From DATMAM01 sp035559995 (GTDB lineage Bacteria > Desulfobacterota > Binatia > UBA9968), in the NCBI GenBank assembly GCA_035559995.1, contig DATMAM010000040.1, positions 243,354-307,353 of the forward strand: a stretch of DNA of 64,000 nucleotides, read 5' to 3'. Below are positions 49,017-57,227 of the stretch, piece by piece. The notes under the pieces are model-generated. The model ran no database searches and was not told the origin of the DNA. It saw only the letters and a program-made list of their open reading frames with translations. Each line of letters starts with the position of its first letter. Position 1 is the first letter of the stretch. A program made the translations under genes and the position numbers.

Positions 49017-50675
49017 ATGAAAGCTCAAGCCCAAGCAGGAGAGCCCGCGGTCAACTATCTCAACGCCGGCTACGGCGTCAAATCGTGGCTCCTGACCACC
49101 GATCACAAACGCATCGCGCTGCTTTACCTGCTCTCGATTACGTTCTTTTTCTTTATCGGCGGGGCGTACGCGGTCCTGATCCGCCTGGAACTGATGACGC
49201 CGCCGGGCGATCTGGTTCAGTCCGAAACGTACAACAAGCTTTTTACCATGCACGGGGTGATCATGATCTTTTTCTTTCTGATCCCGTCGATTCCCACCGT
49301 GCTGGGCAACTTCCTCGTGCCGATGATGATCGGCGCGCGCGACCTCGCCTTCCCGCGGCTCAATCTGGCGAGCTGGTATATTTTCATCACCGGCGGTCTT
49401 TTCACGATCATCGTGATTCTGGCCGGCGGCGCCGACACGGGCTGGACGTTCTATACGCCGTACAGCACCGCCTCTTCGCAAACGCCGGTCGTGCCGCTCG
49501 CGCTCGGGATCTTTATCACGGGCTTTTCATCGATCCTGACCGGGCTCAACTTCATCGTGACGATCCACCGCATGCGCGCTCCGGGGCTTACGTGGTTCCG
49601 CCTGCCGCTCTTTATTTGGTCGCACTACGCGACCAGCTTGATCATGGTCCTCGGCACCCCGGTGCTCGCGATCACCGTGCTCCTTCTCGGCATCGAGCGG
49701 CTGTTTGGCATCGGCATCTTCGATCCCGCTCTCGGCGGCGATCCGCTCCTGTTCCAGCATCTGTTCTGGTTCTACTCGCATCCGGCGGTCTACATCATGA
49801 TCCTTCCGGGGATGGGCGTCGTCAGCGAGCTGATCTCGCATTTTTCGCGCAAGAATATCTACGGCTACACCTTCGTTGCGTTCGCCAGCATCGCGATCGC
49901 GGTCCTGGGCTTTCTCGTCTGGGGGCACCACATGTTCATCGCCGGGCAGTCGATCTACGCGGCGATGATCTTTTCCATCTTGAGCTATCTCGTGGCGATC
50001 CCCTCCGCCATCAAGGTCTTCAACTGGACGGCGACCCTCTACCGGGGGTCCATTTCGTACGCGACGCCGATGCTCTACGGTATGGGGTTTATCGGCCTTT
50101 TCACCATCGGGGGCCTTACGGGCCTTTTTCTCGCCGCGCTTGCGGTCGACGTGCACGTGACCGACACGTATTTCGTGGTCGCCCATTTCCATTACATCAT
50201 GGTGGGCGGCATGGTGATGGCGTATCTCGGCGGGATTCATTACTGGTGGCCCAAGATGTCCGGCCGGCTCTATCCCGAGGCCTGGGGGAAGCTGGCGGCG
50301 CTCATCATTTTCATCGGCTTCAATCTCACCTTCTTTCCGCAGTTCGTCCTGGGGTATCTCGGCATGCCGCGCCGCTACCACGCCTATCCGGAAGAGTTTC
50401 AGGTCCTCAATGTGATGTCCTCCGCCGGGGCTTCGATTCTCGCCGTCGGCTATTTGCTGCCGATGGTTTACCTCGTCTGGTCATTGCGTTACGGCAAAGT
50501 CGCCGGGCCCAACCCATGGGGCGTTTTGAGCCTGGAGTGGCAGACCCCGTCGCCCCCGCCGGTGGAAAATTTCGCGGAGACGCCCGTGATCACGCGCCCG
50601 CCGTACGATTACGCGCCCGCAGAGCCGCAGCGCGAAATGGGCCAGCCGGAGCTTCTGCCCAGAGGGCCAGCCTAA
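49017..50675 (+). CDS. coxA: Cytochrome c oxidase subunit I (A2-type)
   Basis: The 552-residue, twelve-helix protein has heme a and a3/CuB ligands: MHGVIMIF (His79), WFYSHPAVY with the His-Tyr crosslink, WGHHMF (CuB) and VAHFHYIMVGG. YSHPAVY in place of FGHPEVY marks the A2 type, which lacks the D-channel Glu and uses Tyr-Ser instead. It follows coxB by 7 nt. Confidence 0.95.
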   Translation: MKAQAQAGEPAVNYLNAGYGVKSWLLTTDHKRIALLYLLSITFFFFIGGAYAVLIRLELMTPPGDLVQSETYNKLFTMHGVIMIFFFLIPSIPTVLGNFLVPMMIGARDLAFPRLNLASWYIFITGGLFTIIVILAGGADTGWTFYTPYSTASSQTPVVPLALGIFITGFSSILTGLNFIVTIHRMRAPGLTWFRLPLFIWSHYATSLIMVLGTPVLAITVLLLGIERLFGIGIFDPALGGDPLLFQHLFWFYSHPAVYIMILPGMGVVSELISHFSRKNIYGYTFVAFASIAIAVLGFLVWGHHMFIAGQSIYAAMIFSILSYLVAIPSAIKVFNWTATLYRGSISYATPMLYGMGFIGLFTIGGLTGLFLAALAVDVHVTDTYFVVAHFHYIMVGGMVMAYLGGIHYWWPKMSGRLYPEAWGKLAALIIFIGFNLTFFPQFVLGYLGMPRRYHAYPEEFQVLNVMSSAGASILAVGYLLPMVYLVWSLRYGKVAGPNPWGVLSLEWQTPSPPPVENFAETPVITRPPYDYAPAEPQREMGQPELLPRGPA

Positions 50676-51325
50676 TGGAACGCGCCGGCGTGCTGGCAAG
50701 CCAGTTCGACAACATCGAGCAGCAGCGCGAGGCGTCGCGCCTGGGCATGTGGGTCTTTCTGGGCACGGAAATTATGTTCTTTGGCGGGCTTTTCCTGGGC
50801 TACAGCGTTTACCGCGCGCTCTACTCCCCCGGCTTTGCCGACGGCAGCCGCCACCTCGATCTCGTTCTCGGCGCGATCAACACGGCCGTTCTGATCGCGA
50901 GCAGCTTGACCATGGCGCTTGCGGTGCACGCCGCCGAGACGGGCCGCCGCAAGCCGCTGGCGGGATTTCTTTTTCTCACCCTCCTCCTGGGATCGATCTT
51001 CCTGGCCATCAAAGCGGTCGAATACACGCACAAATTCCACGAGCATCTGGTGCCGGGGGCGCGCTTCGCCTATCCGGAGCCGGCGTTCAGCCGCCCGGCG
51101 GAGCTTTTCTTCTCGTTTTATTTCGCGATGACCGGCATGCACGCTCTGCATATGGTGATCGGCGTGGCGATCTTGTCCGTGCTCGTGGTCCAAGCCTGGA
51201 GGGGAAAATTCTCGCCGCTCAACTACGCGCCGGTGGAGCTGACCGGCCTGTACTGGCATTTCGTCGATATCGTGTGGATTTTTCTCTTCCCGCTGCTCTA
51301 CCTGATCGGAGCGCACAATGTCTGA
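50675..51325 (+). CDS. coxC: Cytochrome c oxidase subunit III
   Basis: The start overlaps the coxA stop (TAATG), giving 216 residues with five TM helices. Landmarks are LGMWVFLGTEIMFFGGLFLGY, VEYTHKFHEHLVPG, FYFAMTGMHALHMVIG and a C-terminal GLYWHFVDIVWIFLFPLLY. Subunit III supports oxidase stability and proton uptake. Confidence 0.93.
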   Translation: MERAGVLASQFDNIEQQREASRLGMWVFLGTEIMFFGGLFLGYSVYRALYSPGFADGSRHLDLVLGAINTAVLIASSLTMALAVHAAETGRRKPLAGFLFLTLLLGSIFLAIKAVEYTHKFHEHLVPGARFAYPEPAFSRPAELFFSFYFAMTGMHALHMVIGVAILSVLVVQAWRGKFSPLNYAPVELTGLYWHFVDIVWIFLFPLLYLIGAHNV

Positions 51326-51596
51326 AGCGACCGCCACGCCCAAAACTTATCTCATCGTGTTTGCGATTTTGTTGTTTTTGACCCTGATCACCGTCCTTGT
51401 CGCGCGCCTCGATCTCGGCCGCCTCAACACCGTGGTCGCGCTCGCCATCGCTTTCTCGAAGGCCTTGCTCGTGATCCTGTACTTCATGCACCTAAAGTAC
51501 AGCACGCGCCTGACCTGGGTCGTGGCCGCCGGAAGTTTCTACTGGCTCGGCATCCTGTTCCTGCTGACGATGGGCGACTATCTGACGCGCGGCTAA
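51318..51596 (+). CDS. coxD: Cytochrome c oxidase subunit IV
   Basis: The 92-residue protein has three TM helices (YLIVFAILLFLTLITVLVA, IAFSKALLVILYFMHLKY, WVVAAGSFYWLGILFLLTMG). KALLVILYFMHLKYS is the prokaryotic subunit IV signature. It overlaps coxC by 8 nt and ends the respiratory cluster. Confidence 0.88.
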   Translation: MSEATATPKTYLIVFAILLFLTLITVLVARLDLGRLNTVVALAIAFSKALLVILYFMHLKYSTRLTWVVAAGSFYWLGILFLLTMGDYLTRG

Positions 51597-51669
51597 GAGC
51601 ACACTCGACGGAGAACTATGGAAAATCCCATTCATGTAGCTTCCCCGCTGTGGTACACTAATTTCGGCT

Positions 51670-52752
51670 ATGAGGTCGCTTCGACCCAAGGTCAAAAAGG
51701 CCCGCCCCTCAACCTCCAAACCCGAGATCATCACCGACGGCTTCGAGTTCGTCGAATACACGGCTCCCGACAGCAAGGCGCTCGGAGAGCTCTTCGAGCA
51801 GATGGGCTTTAGCGCCGTTGCGCGCCATCGATCCAAGAACGTCGTGCTCTACCAGCAGGGCGACATCAATTTCATCGTCAATCACGAGCCGCGCAGTTTC
51901 GCGCAGGCGTTCGCGCGCGTGCACGGCGCTTCGGTGTGCGCTTTTGCGATCAGAGTCAAGGACGCCGCGCAGGCGTTCAAAACCGCGGTCGCGCTCGGCG
52001 CCAAGCCCTATCAGGGTCGCATCGGCCCGATGGAGCTGAATATTCCCGCCATCCGCGGGATCGGCGGCAGCCTCATCTACCTGGTGGATCGCTACGGCGA
52101 GCGCTCGATCTACGACGTCGATTTCATCCCGTTCGATAAAAGCGCGCGTCCCGCAAGCGGCGTCGGCCTGACGCACATCGACCACCTGACCCATAACGTT
52201 CACGAGGGGCGCATGGACCACTGGGCGCGCTTCTATGAGCGGCTGTTCGGCTTCCGCGAGATCCGCTACTTCGACATTCACGGGCGCAGGACCGGGCTGA
52301 AGTCGCGCGCGCTCGTCAGCCCCTGCGGCAAGATCCGCATTCCCATCAACGAGCCGGCCGACCAGAAATCGCAGATCAAAGAGTACCTGGAAGCGTATCG
52401 CGGCGAGGGCATCCAGCACATCGCTCTCGCGACGGACGACATTTTTAGCTCCGTGGAAAGCTTGCGCGCCCGCGGCGTTGCGTTTCTGGACATTGCGGAC
52501 TCGTATTACGAGCGCGTCAACGAGCGCGTGCCCGGTCACGGCATCGACCTCGAGCGGCTCGCGCGCGACCGGATCTTGATCGACGGGAGCCCCGATCAGG
52601 GGCTTCTCCTGCAGATCTTCACCAAGCCGGTCATCGGCCCGATCTTTTTTGAAATTATCCAGCGCCGGGGAAACGAAGGGTTCGGCGAAGCAAATTTTAA
52701 GGCGCTGTTTGAGGCCATGGAACAGGACCAGATCGCCCGGGGAGTGCTGTAA
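51670..52752 (+). CDS. hppD: 4-hydroxyphenylpyruvate dioxygenase
   Basis: The 360-residue enzyme turns 4-hydroxyphenylpyruvate into homogentisate. It has two vicinal-oxygen-chelate halves; iron ligands lie in HIDHLTHNV, QHIALATDDI and IFFEIIQRRG. FEFVEYTAPD near the start and the KSQIKEYLEAYRGEGIQH stretch are family landmarks. The N-terminus before TDGFEFVEY is odd: an alternative ATG at 51,618 with a better ribosome site begins MENPI, the normal HPPD start, but in another frame. The ATG at 51,670 is the first start in frame. Confidence 0.9.
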   Translation: MRSLRPKVKKARPSTSKPEIITDGFEFVEYTAPDSKALGELFEQMGFSAVARHRSKNVVLYQQGDINFIVNHEPRSFAQAFARVHGASVCAFAIRVKDAAQAFKTAVALGAKPYQGRIGPMELNIPAIRGIGGSLIYLVDRYGERSIYDVDFIPFDKSARPASGVGLTHIDHLTHNVHEGRMDHWARFYERLFGFREIRYFDIHGRRTGLKSRALVSPCGKIRIPINEPADQKSQIKEYLEAYRGEGIQHIALATDDIFSSVESLRARGVAFLDIADSYYERVNERVPGHGIDLERLARDRILIDGSPDQGLLLQIFTKPVIGPIFFEIIQRRGNEGFGEANFKALFEAMEQDQIARGVL

Positions 52753-53873
52753 TGGCAAAATGGATCACGTTCCCGCGCGTGGCGGGCGTCTGCTCGCGCC
52801 AGGCGCACGCCGATATCCCGGACGGGACCTTCGAGCGCGAGCTCGGCAAGGAAGGCTTCTACGGGCCCTCCACGCAGATGTACCACCGGCATCCGCCGAC
52901 GCGCTGGACGAGCTTTGAGGGACCGCTCAGGCCGCGCGCGTTCGACACCAACAGGCTCACCGCGGAGTCGGCTTCGCCTTGGGACGCGGCGCTTCTCATG
53001 AGTAACGCCCGGCTCAAACTTCGGCTCTGGCGCACTCGCGCCAGCATGGATCATCTGGTGCGCAACGCCGACGGGGATGAGTTGCTCTTTATTCACGCGG
53101 GCTCCGGCGAATTGTTTTGCGACTACGGCCATCTCGCGATCCGCGACGGCGACTACGTCGTGATTCCGCGCGGCACTTTATGGCGCGTCGAGACCGCGGC
53201 GCCGCTCGCCCTGCTCCTCGTCGAGGCGACAGACGCAAGCTACCAGTTGCCGGAAAAGGGCATCGTCGGCGAGCACGCCGTCTTCGATCCCGCGCTTCTC
53301 GACGTGCCGGCCATCGATGAGCGCTTCCGCGCGCAGCAGACGGAGACGCCGTGGAAAGTCGTCGTGAAGCGACGCGACGCCCTGACCGCGATCGTTTACC
53401 CGTTTAACCCGCTGGATGCGGTCGGCTGGCACGGCACGCTCGCGCCGGTACGCATCAACTGGCGCGACTTCCGGCCGCTGATGAGCCATCGCTATCACTT
53501 GCCCCCGTCGGCGCACAGCACATTTGTCGCGCCCCGCTTTGTCGTCAGCACGTTTTGCCCGCGCCCCGTCGAAAGCGATCCCGGCGCGCTCAAGCTGCCT
53601 TTCTTTCACAGCAACGACGATTACGACGAGGTGATCTTCTATCACCAGGGGCAGTTTCTGTCGCGCGACAACATCCGTCCGGGGATGATCACGTTTCACC
53701 CGAGCGGCTTCACGCACGGGCCGCACCCCAAGGCGCTGGCCGCCGCCGCCAAGGCGGCGCGCGCGCACACCGACGAAGTCGCCGTCATGATCGATGCGCG
53801 CGACGCTCTCGATGTGGCGCCGCTTCTGGCGGGAGCGGAGTGGCCCGAGTACGTGAACTCGTGGAAAGAGTAG
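52752..53873 (+). CDS. hmgA: Homogentisate 1,2-dioxygenase-like protein (short form)
   Basis: The 373-residue cupin has EVIFYHQGQFLSRDNIRPG and ITFHPSGFTHGPHPKAL, the metal site and ring of HmgA. It opens the homogentisate ring to maleylacetoacetate. At 373 residues it is shorter than the usual ~430-440, mainly through a reduced N-terminal part. It overlaps hppD by one base (TAATG) and precedes fumarylacetoacetase. Confidence 0.85.
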   Translation: MAKWITFPRVAGVCSRQAHADIPDGTFERELGKEGFYGPSTQMYHRHPPTRWTSFEGPLRPRAFDTNRLTAESASPWDAALLMSNARLKLRLWRTRASMDHLVRNADGDELLFIHAGSGELFCDYGHLAIRDGDYVVIPRGTLWRVETAAPLALLLVEATDASYQLPEKGIVGEHAVFDPALLDVPAIDERFRAQQTETPWKVVVKRRDALTAIVYPFNPLDAVGWHGTLAPVRINWRDFRPLMSHRYHLPPSAHSTFVAPRFVVSTFCPRPVESDPGALKLPFFHSNDDYDEVIFYHQGQFLSRDNIRPGMITFHPSGFTHGPHPKALAAAAKAARAHTDEVAVMIDARDALDVAPLLAGAEWPEYVNSWKE

Positions 53874-53875
53874 AG

Positions 53876-54865
53876 GTGAAGCTCGCGACCTTAAGAGACG
53901 GCACCCGGGACGGCACCTTGCTGGTTGTCGATCGCGGACTGCGGCGCGCGACCACAATCGGCGATGTGCCGACGCTGCAGTTCGCGCTCGACAACTGGAA
54001 AGAAGTCGCGCCGCGCCTGCAGGAGGTTTACGCCAGCCTCAACCGCGGCGCCGCGCGCCACTCGTTTCCGCTCGACACGGGCAAATTGGCCGCCCCGCTG
54101 CCGCGGGCTTACCAGTGGCTCGACGGGAGCGCCTATCTGCCGCACGTGGAGTTGGCGCGAAAAGCGCGCGGGGCCGAGATGCCGCCCGAGTTGCGCACGG
54201 ATCCTTTGATGTATCAGGGATGCTCGGATAGTTTTCTTGCCGCCTGCGATCCGATCGTCGTCGAGAAAGAAGAGTGGGGCATCGACTTTGAGGCCGAGAT
54301 CGCCGTCGTTACCGACGATGTGCCGATGGCGGCGAGCCCCGGCAAGGCGGCCTCTTTGATCCGCCTCTTCATGCTGGTCAACGACGTCTCCCTGCGCAAC
54401 CTGATTCCGGCGGAGCTCGCGAAAGGCTTCGGTTTTGTTCACAGCAAGCCGGCCAGCAGCTGCTCGCCCGTCGCGGTCACGCCCGATGAGCTGGGAGACG
54501 CGTGGGACGGGGGGCGGCTCCACTTGCCGCTGCGAAGCTACGTGAACGGCAAGCTTTTCGGCGAGCCCGACGCGGGCGCGGATATGCACTTCGACTTTCC
54601 GACCTTGATCAGCCATGCCGCCAGGACGAGACGGCTTTCGGCCGGAACCATCCTCGGTTCGGGAACCGTTTCGAACAGGGATCGCTCCCGCGGCGCGTCG
54701 TGCATCGTGGAAAAGCGCATGATGGAGCAGATCGAGCAGGGCAAACCGGCGACGCCCTTTCTCCGTTTCGGCGACCGCGTGCGCATCGAGATGTTTGACC
54801 GCACGCCGAGCTCCATCTTCGGCGCGATCGACCAGGTTGTCGCGCCCTATGAGGCGGGTCCATGA
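53876..54865 (+). CDS. fahA: Fumarylacetoacetate hydrolase family protein
   Basis: The GTG at 53,876 gives KLATLRDGTRDGTLLVVDR, the standard start, and 329 residues. The metal site lies in DFEAEIAVVTDDVP; KPASSCSPVAVTPDEL and GTILGSGTVSNRD are family landmarks. It splits fumarylacetoacetate to fumarate and acetoacetate, the last step of tyrosine breakdown. It starts 2 nt after hmgA and overlaps maiA by ATGA. Confidence 0.9.
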   Translation: MKLATLRDGTRDGTLLVVDRGLRRATTIGDVPTLQFALDNWKEVAPRLQEVYASLNRGAARHSFPLDTGKLAAPLPRAYQWLDGSAYLPHVELARKARGAEMPPELRTDPLMYQGCSDSFLAACDPIVVEKEEWGIDFEAEIAVVTDDVPMAASPGKAASLIRLFMLVNDVSLRNLIPAELAKGFGFVHSKPASSCSPVAVTPDELGDAWDGGRLHLPLRSYVNGKLFGEPDAGADMHFDFPTLISHAARTRRLSAGTILGSGTVSNRDRSRGASCIVEKRMMEQIEQGKPATPFLRFGDRVRIEMFDRTPSSIFGAIDQVVAPYEAGP

Positions 54866-55503
54866 AGCTTTACACTTATTTTCGCAGCTCCTCTTCCTAT
54901 CGCGTGCGGATCGCGCTCCATCTGAAGCAAATTCCCTACGAGCCGGTATTCGTGCATCTCAGGAAAGGCGAGCAAAAGCGCGACGAGTTCCGCGCCGTCA
55001 ACCCGCAAAGCCTCGTCCCGGTGCTGATCGACGGCGAGCGCGTGCTCACGCAGTCGCTGGCGATCATCGAATATCTCGAAGAGAGATACCCCGAGCCGCC
55101 GCTGCTGCCGCGGGACAGCGCCGGGCGCGCGCGCGTCCGGGCGCTCGCCAGCCTGATCGCTTGCGAGATGCAGCCGCTCAATAACCTCCGCGTCCTCGAC
55201 TATCTCGCGCAGAGTTTGGGGCACAGCGAAGCGGAATGCCGCCGCTGGTACTGCCATTGGATAGCTCAGGGTTTCGCCGCTCTCGAAGCGCTTTTGGCGG
55301 CGCCCGAAACAGGCACCTTCTGTCACGGCGATAGCCCAACCGTGGCCGACGCGTTTCTCGTGCCGCAGGTTTTTAACGCCCGCCGTTTCGGTTGCGATCT
55401 CGCGGCCTACCCGACGGTCGGGCGAATCGATGCCCATTGCGCGGCGCTTGCCGCGTTTCGCGCGGCGGCGCCGGAAAACCAACCCGATTTCGAGAAGGGC
55501 TGA
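54862..55503 (+). CDS. maiA: Maleylacetoacetate isomerase (zeta-class GST)
   Basis: The 213-residue protein has the zeta GST active site RSSSSYRVRIALHLK near residues 9-23 and VNPQSLVPVLIDG, TQSLAIIEYLEERYPEPPLLP. The C-terminal helical domain has GDSPTVADAFLVPQV. Glutathione-dependent isomerisation of maleylacetoacetate to fumarylacetoacetate links hmgA and fahA. It completes the operon. Confidence 0.92.
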   Translation: MKLYTYFRSSSSYRVRIALHLKQIPYEPVFVHLRKGEQKRDEFRAVNPQSLVPVLIDGERVLTQSLAIIEYLEERYPEPPLLPRDSAGRARVRALASLIACEMQPLNNLRVLDYLAQSLGHSEAECRRWYCHWIAQGFAALEALLAAPETGTFCHGDSPTVADAFLVPQVFNARRFGCDLAAYPTVGRIDAHCAALAAFRAAAPENQPDFEKG

Positions 55504-55648
55504 AGCATGACGGTCCGGTCATACATTGTCATGCATGAAAAAATTGCATCGCGACTTGCCCGCTCTCGTTCGTCGTTGCCGCGAGGATGAAAAGAGATGT
55601 AGTGGCGAAGTTGCGGGTTCAAGACACTAGGTTCGCCCGAAGTTATTT
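55504..55648. other. 145-nt gap before the ammonia-lyase gene
   Basis: The spacer separates the homogentisate genes from the next operon. I see no strong terminator hairpin; a promoter for the downstream genes may lie here but is not distinct. Confidence 0.35.
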
Positions 55649-57220
55649 GTGGCTAACGGGTCTGCAACAATAAAAGTTTCGGGGGACGGCCTGACCATCG
55701 AGCAAGTCGTCGCGGTCGCGCGCGCGCGCGCCCGGGTCGAGCTCAGCGACGAGCCTGAAGTCCGGCGAAGAATTCTCGCCTCGCGCAGGTTTTTGGAGCA
55801 GACGATCGAGCGCGGCGAGGTGATCTACGGCGTCAATACCGGATTCGGCGGCAACGTCCGCTTTCTTTTGCCGAAAGAAGAGCTCGCTGAGCACCAGGAA
55901 GACATCTTTCGCTTTCTCGTTTGCGGCACCGGCCCGCCGCTGCCCGAAGACGCCGTGCGCGCCGCGATCCTGCTTCGCGCCAACGCGCTCGCGAAAGGCT
56001 ACTCCGCGGTTCGCGTGCCGATTATCGAGAGCCTCCTCGAGCTGCTCAATCGCGGCATCACCCCGGTCGTGCCCCGACACGGCTCGGTGGGCGCCAGCGG
56101 CGATCTCATACCGTCCGCTCACATCGGCCAGGTCTTGCTCGGCCGCGGCGAGGTCTTCTACAACGGCGCGCGCATCCCCGTCGCCGACGCGCTCCAAAGG
56201 GCCGGCCTGGAGCCGATCACGCTTGCGGTCAAGGAGGGCCTCGCCTTGGTCAACGGCACGACCGTGATGACCGGCGTCGGCGCTCTCGCGCTTCACGACG
56301 GCAAAGACCTTCTCCCGCTCGTCTTGGCGTGCGCCACTCTGAGCCTCGAGGCCGTGCGCGGCAGCGACGATCCTTTCCACGATACCGTGCAAAAAGTGAA
56401 GCATCATCCCGGGCAGAGCGCCGTGGCGAGTATTTGCCGCGACCTTCTCGAAGGAAGCCGCTATGTCCGCAATCTTCACAACATGCGGCTCGGCAAAGAC
56501 CAGCCTCAGGAGACAAGGCGCGAGGACGCGATCCAGACTTGCTATTCTCTGCGCTGCGTGCCGCAGGGGCTCGGACCCGCGTGGGAGGCGCTCCGGGAAC
56601 ACCGCCTCTGCCTCGAGCGGGAAATCAACTCCGCCAACGACAACCCTCTCGTCGATCCCGACGACGGTCACGTCTACCACACGGGAAATTTCTACGGCGG
56701 CCACGTGGCGCGCGCGCTCGACAGCTGGAAGATCGATCTCGTCACCATGGGAAACTGGCTTCACTCCCTTATGGCCCTGCTCGTCGACGACAGGTTCAAC
56801 AACGGTCTTCCTCCCAATCTCGTCCGCAACCCCGGCCGATCGAGCGGCTTCAAGGGAATGCAGCTCTGTCTGACGAGCCTGGTCTCCGCCATGCGCCACC
56901 TCGCCGGTCCGAGCATGATCCACTCGCTGGCGACGGAACAATACAATCAGGACGTCGTGAGCCTCGGATACCACTCGGCGTTGACGGCCATGGAAATGAC
57001 CGAGCTGCTGCGCGACGCCACGGCGATCACGCTCGTCACGGCATGCCAGGCCATCGATCTGCGCGGGGGCAAGGACGGCCTAGGCGCCGGCGACCGCAAA
57101 CTTTACGAGGCGATCCGAAGCCGCGTCGCTTTCCTGGAGCAGGACCGCCCCATGGATCGGGACATCGCCGCCGCTCGCGAGATGATCCAATCGCGGCTGC
57201 TTCCCGTTCCGCAACCTTGA
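55649..57220 (+). CDS. Aromatic amino-acid ammonia-lyase (phenylalanine-type specificity predicted)
   Basis: The GTG start gives 523 residues. The MIO-forming Ala-Ser-Gly is at 149-151 in HGSVGASGDLIPSAH; catalytic Tyr60 lies in YGVNTGFGG. NPLVDPDDGHVYHTGNFYGG, MIHSLATEQYNQD and DLRGGKDGLG are family landmarks. In the selectivity loop the residue aligned to the tyrosine-selecting His89 of bacterial TAL is Phe89 (IFRFLVCGTG), and there is no Ser-His of HAL, which predicts phenylalanine to cinnamate. The downstream CoA ligase fits. A histidine ammonia-lyase role cannot be excluded from sequence alone. Confidence 0.82.
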   Translation: MANGSATIKVSGDGLTIEQVVAVARARARVELSDEPEVRRRILASRRFLEQTIERGEVIYGVNTGFGGNVRFLLPKEELAEHQEDIFRFLVCGTGPPLPEDAVRAAILLRANALAKGYSAVRVPIIESLLELLNRGITPVVPRHGSVGASGDLIPSAHIGQVLLGRGEVFYNGARIPVADALQRAGLEPITLAVKEGLALVNGTTVMTGVGALALHDGKDLLPLVLACATLSLEAVRGSDDPFHDTVQKVKHHPGQSAVASICRDLLEGSRYVRNLHNMRLGKDQPQETRREDAIQTCYSLRCVPQGLGPAWEALREHRLCLEREINSANDNPLVDPDDGHVYHTGNFYGGHVARALDSWKIDLVTMGNWLHSLMALLVDDRFNNGLPPNLVRNPGRSSGFKGMQLCLTSLVSAMRHLAGPSMIHSLATEQYNQDVVSLGYHSALTAMEMTELLRDATAITLVTACQAIDLRGGKDGLGAGDRKLYEAIRSRVAFLEQDRPMDRDIAAAREMIQSRLLPVPQP

Positions 57221-57227
57221 GGCCGAG

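Noticed and set aside
49085..50674. Long plus-strand frame upstream of coxC
   Set aside because: It is the +1 frame of coxA joined to the real coxC frame; coxC starts at 50,675 by TAATG overlap.
51618..51812. 64-codon frame starting MENPI
   Set aside because: Only the first five residues look like HPPD; the rest is an out-of-frame reading. Kept as a finding about the start, not as a gene.
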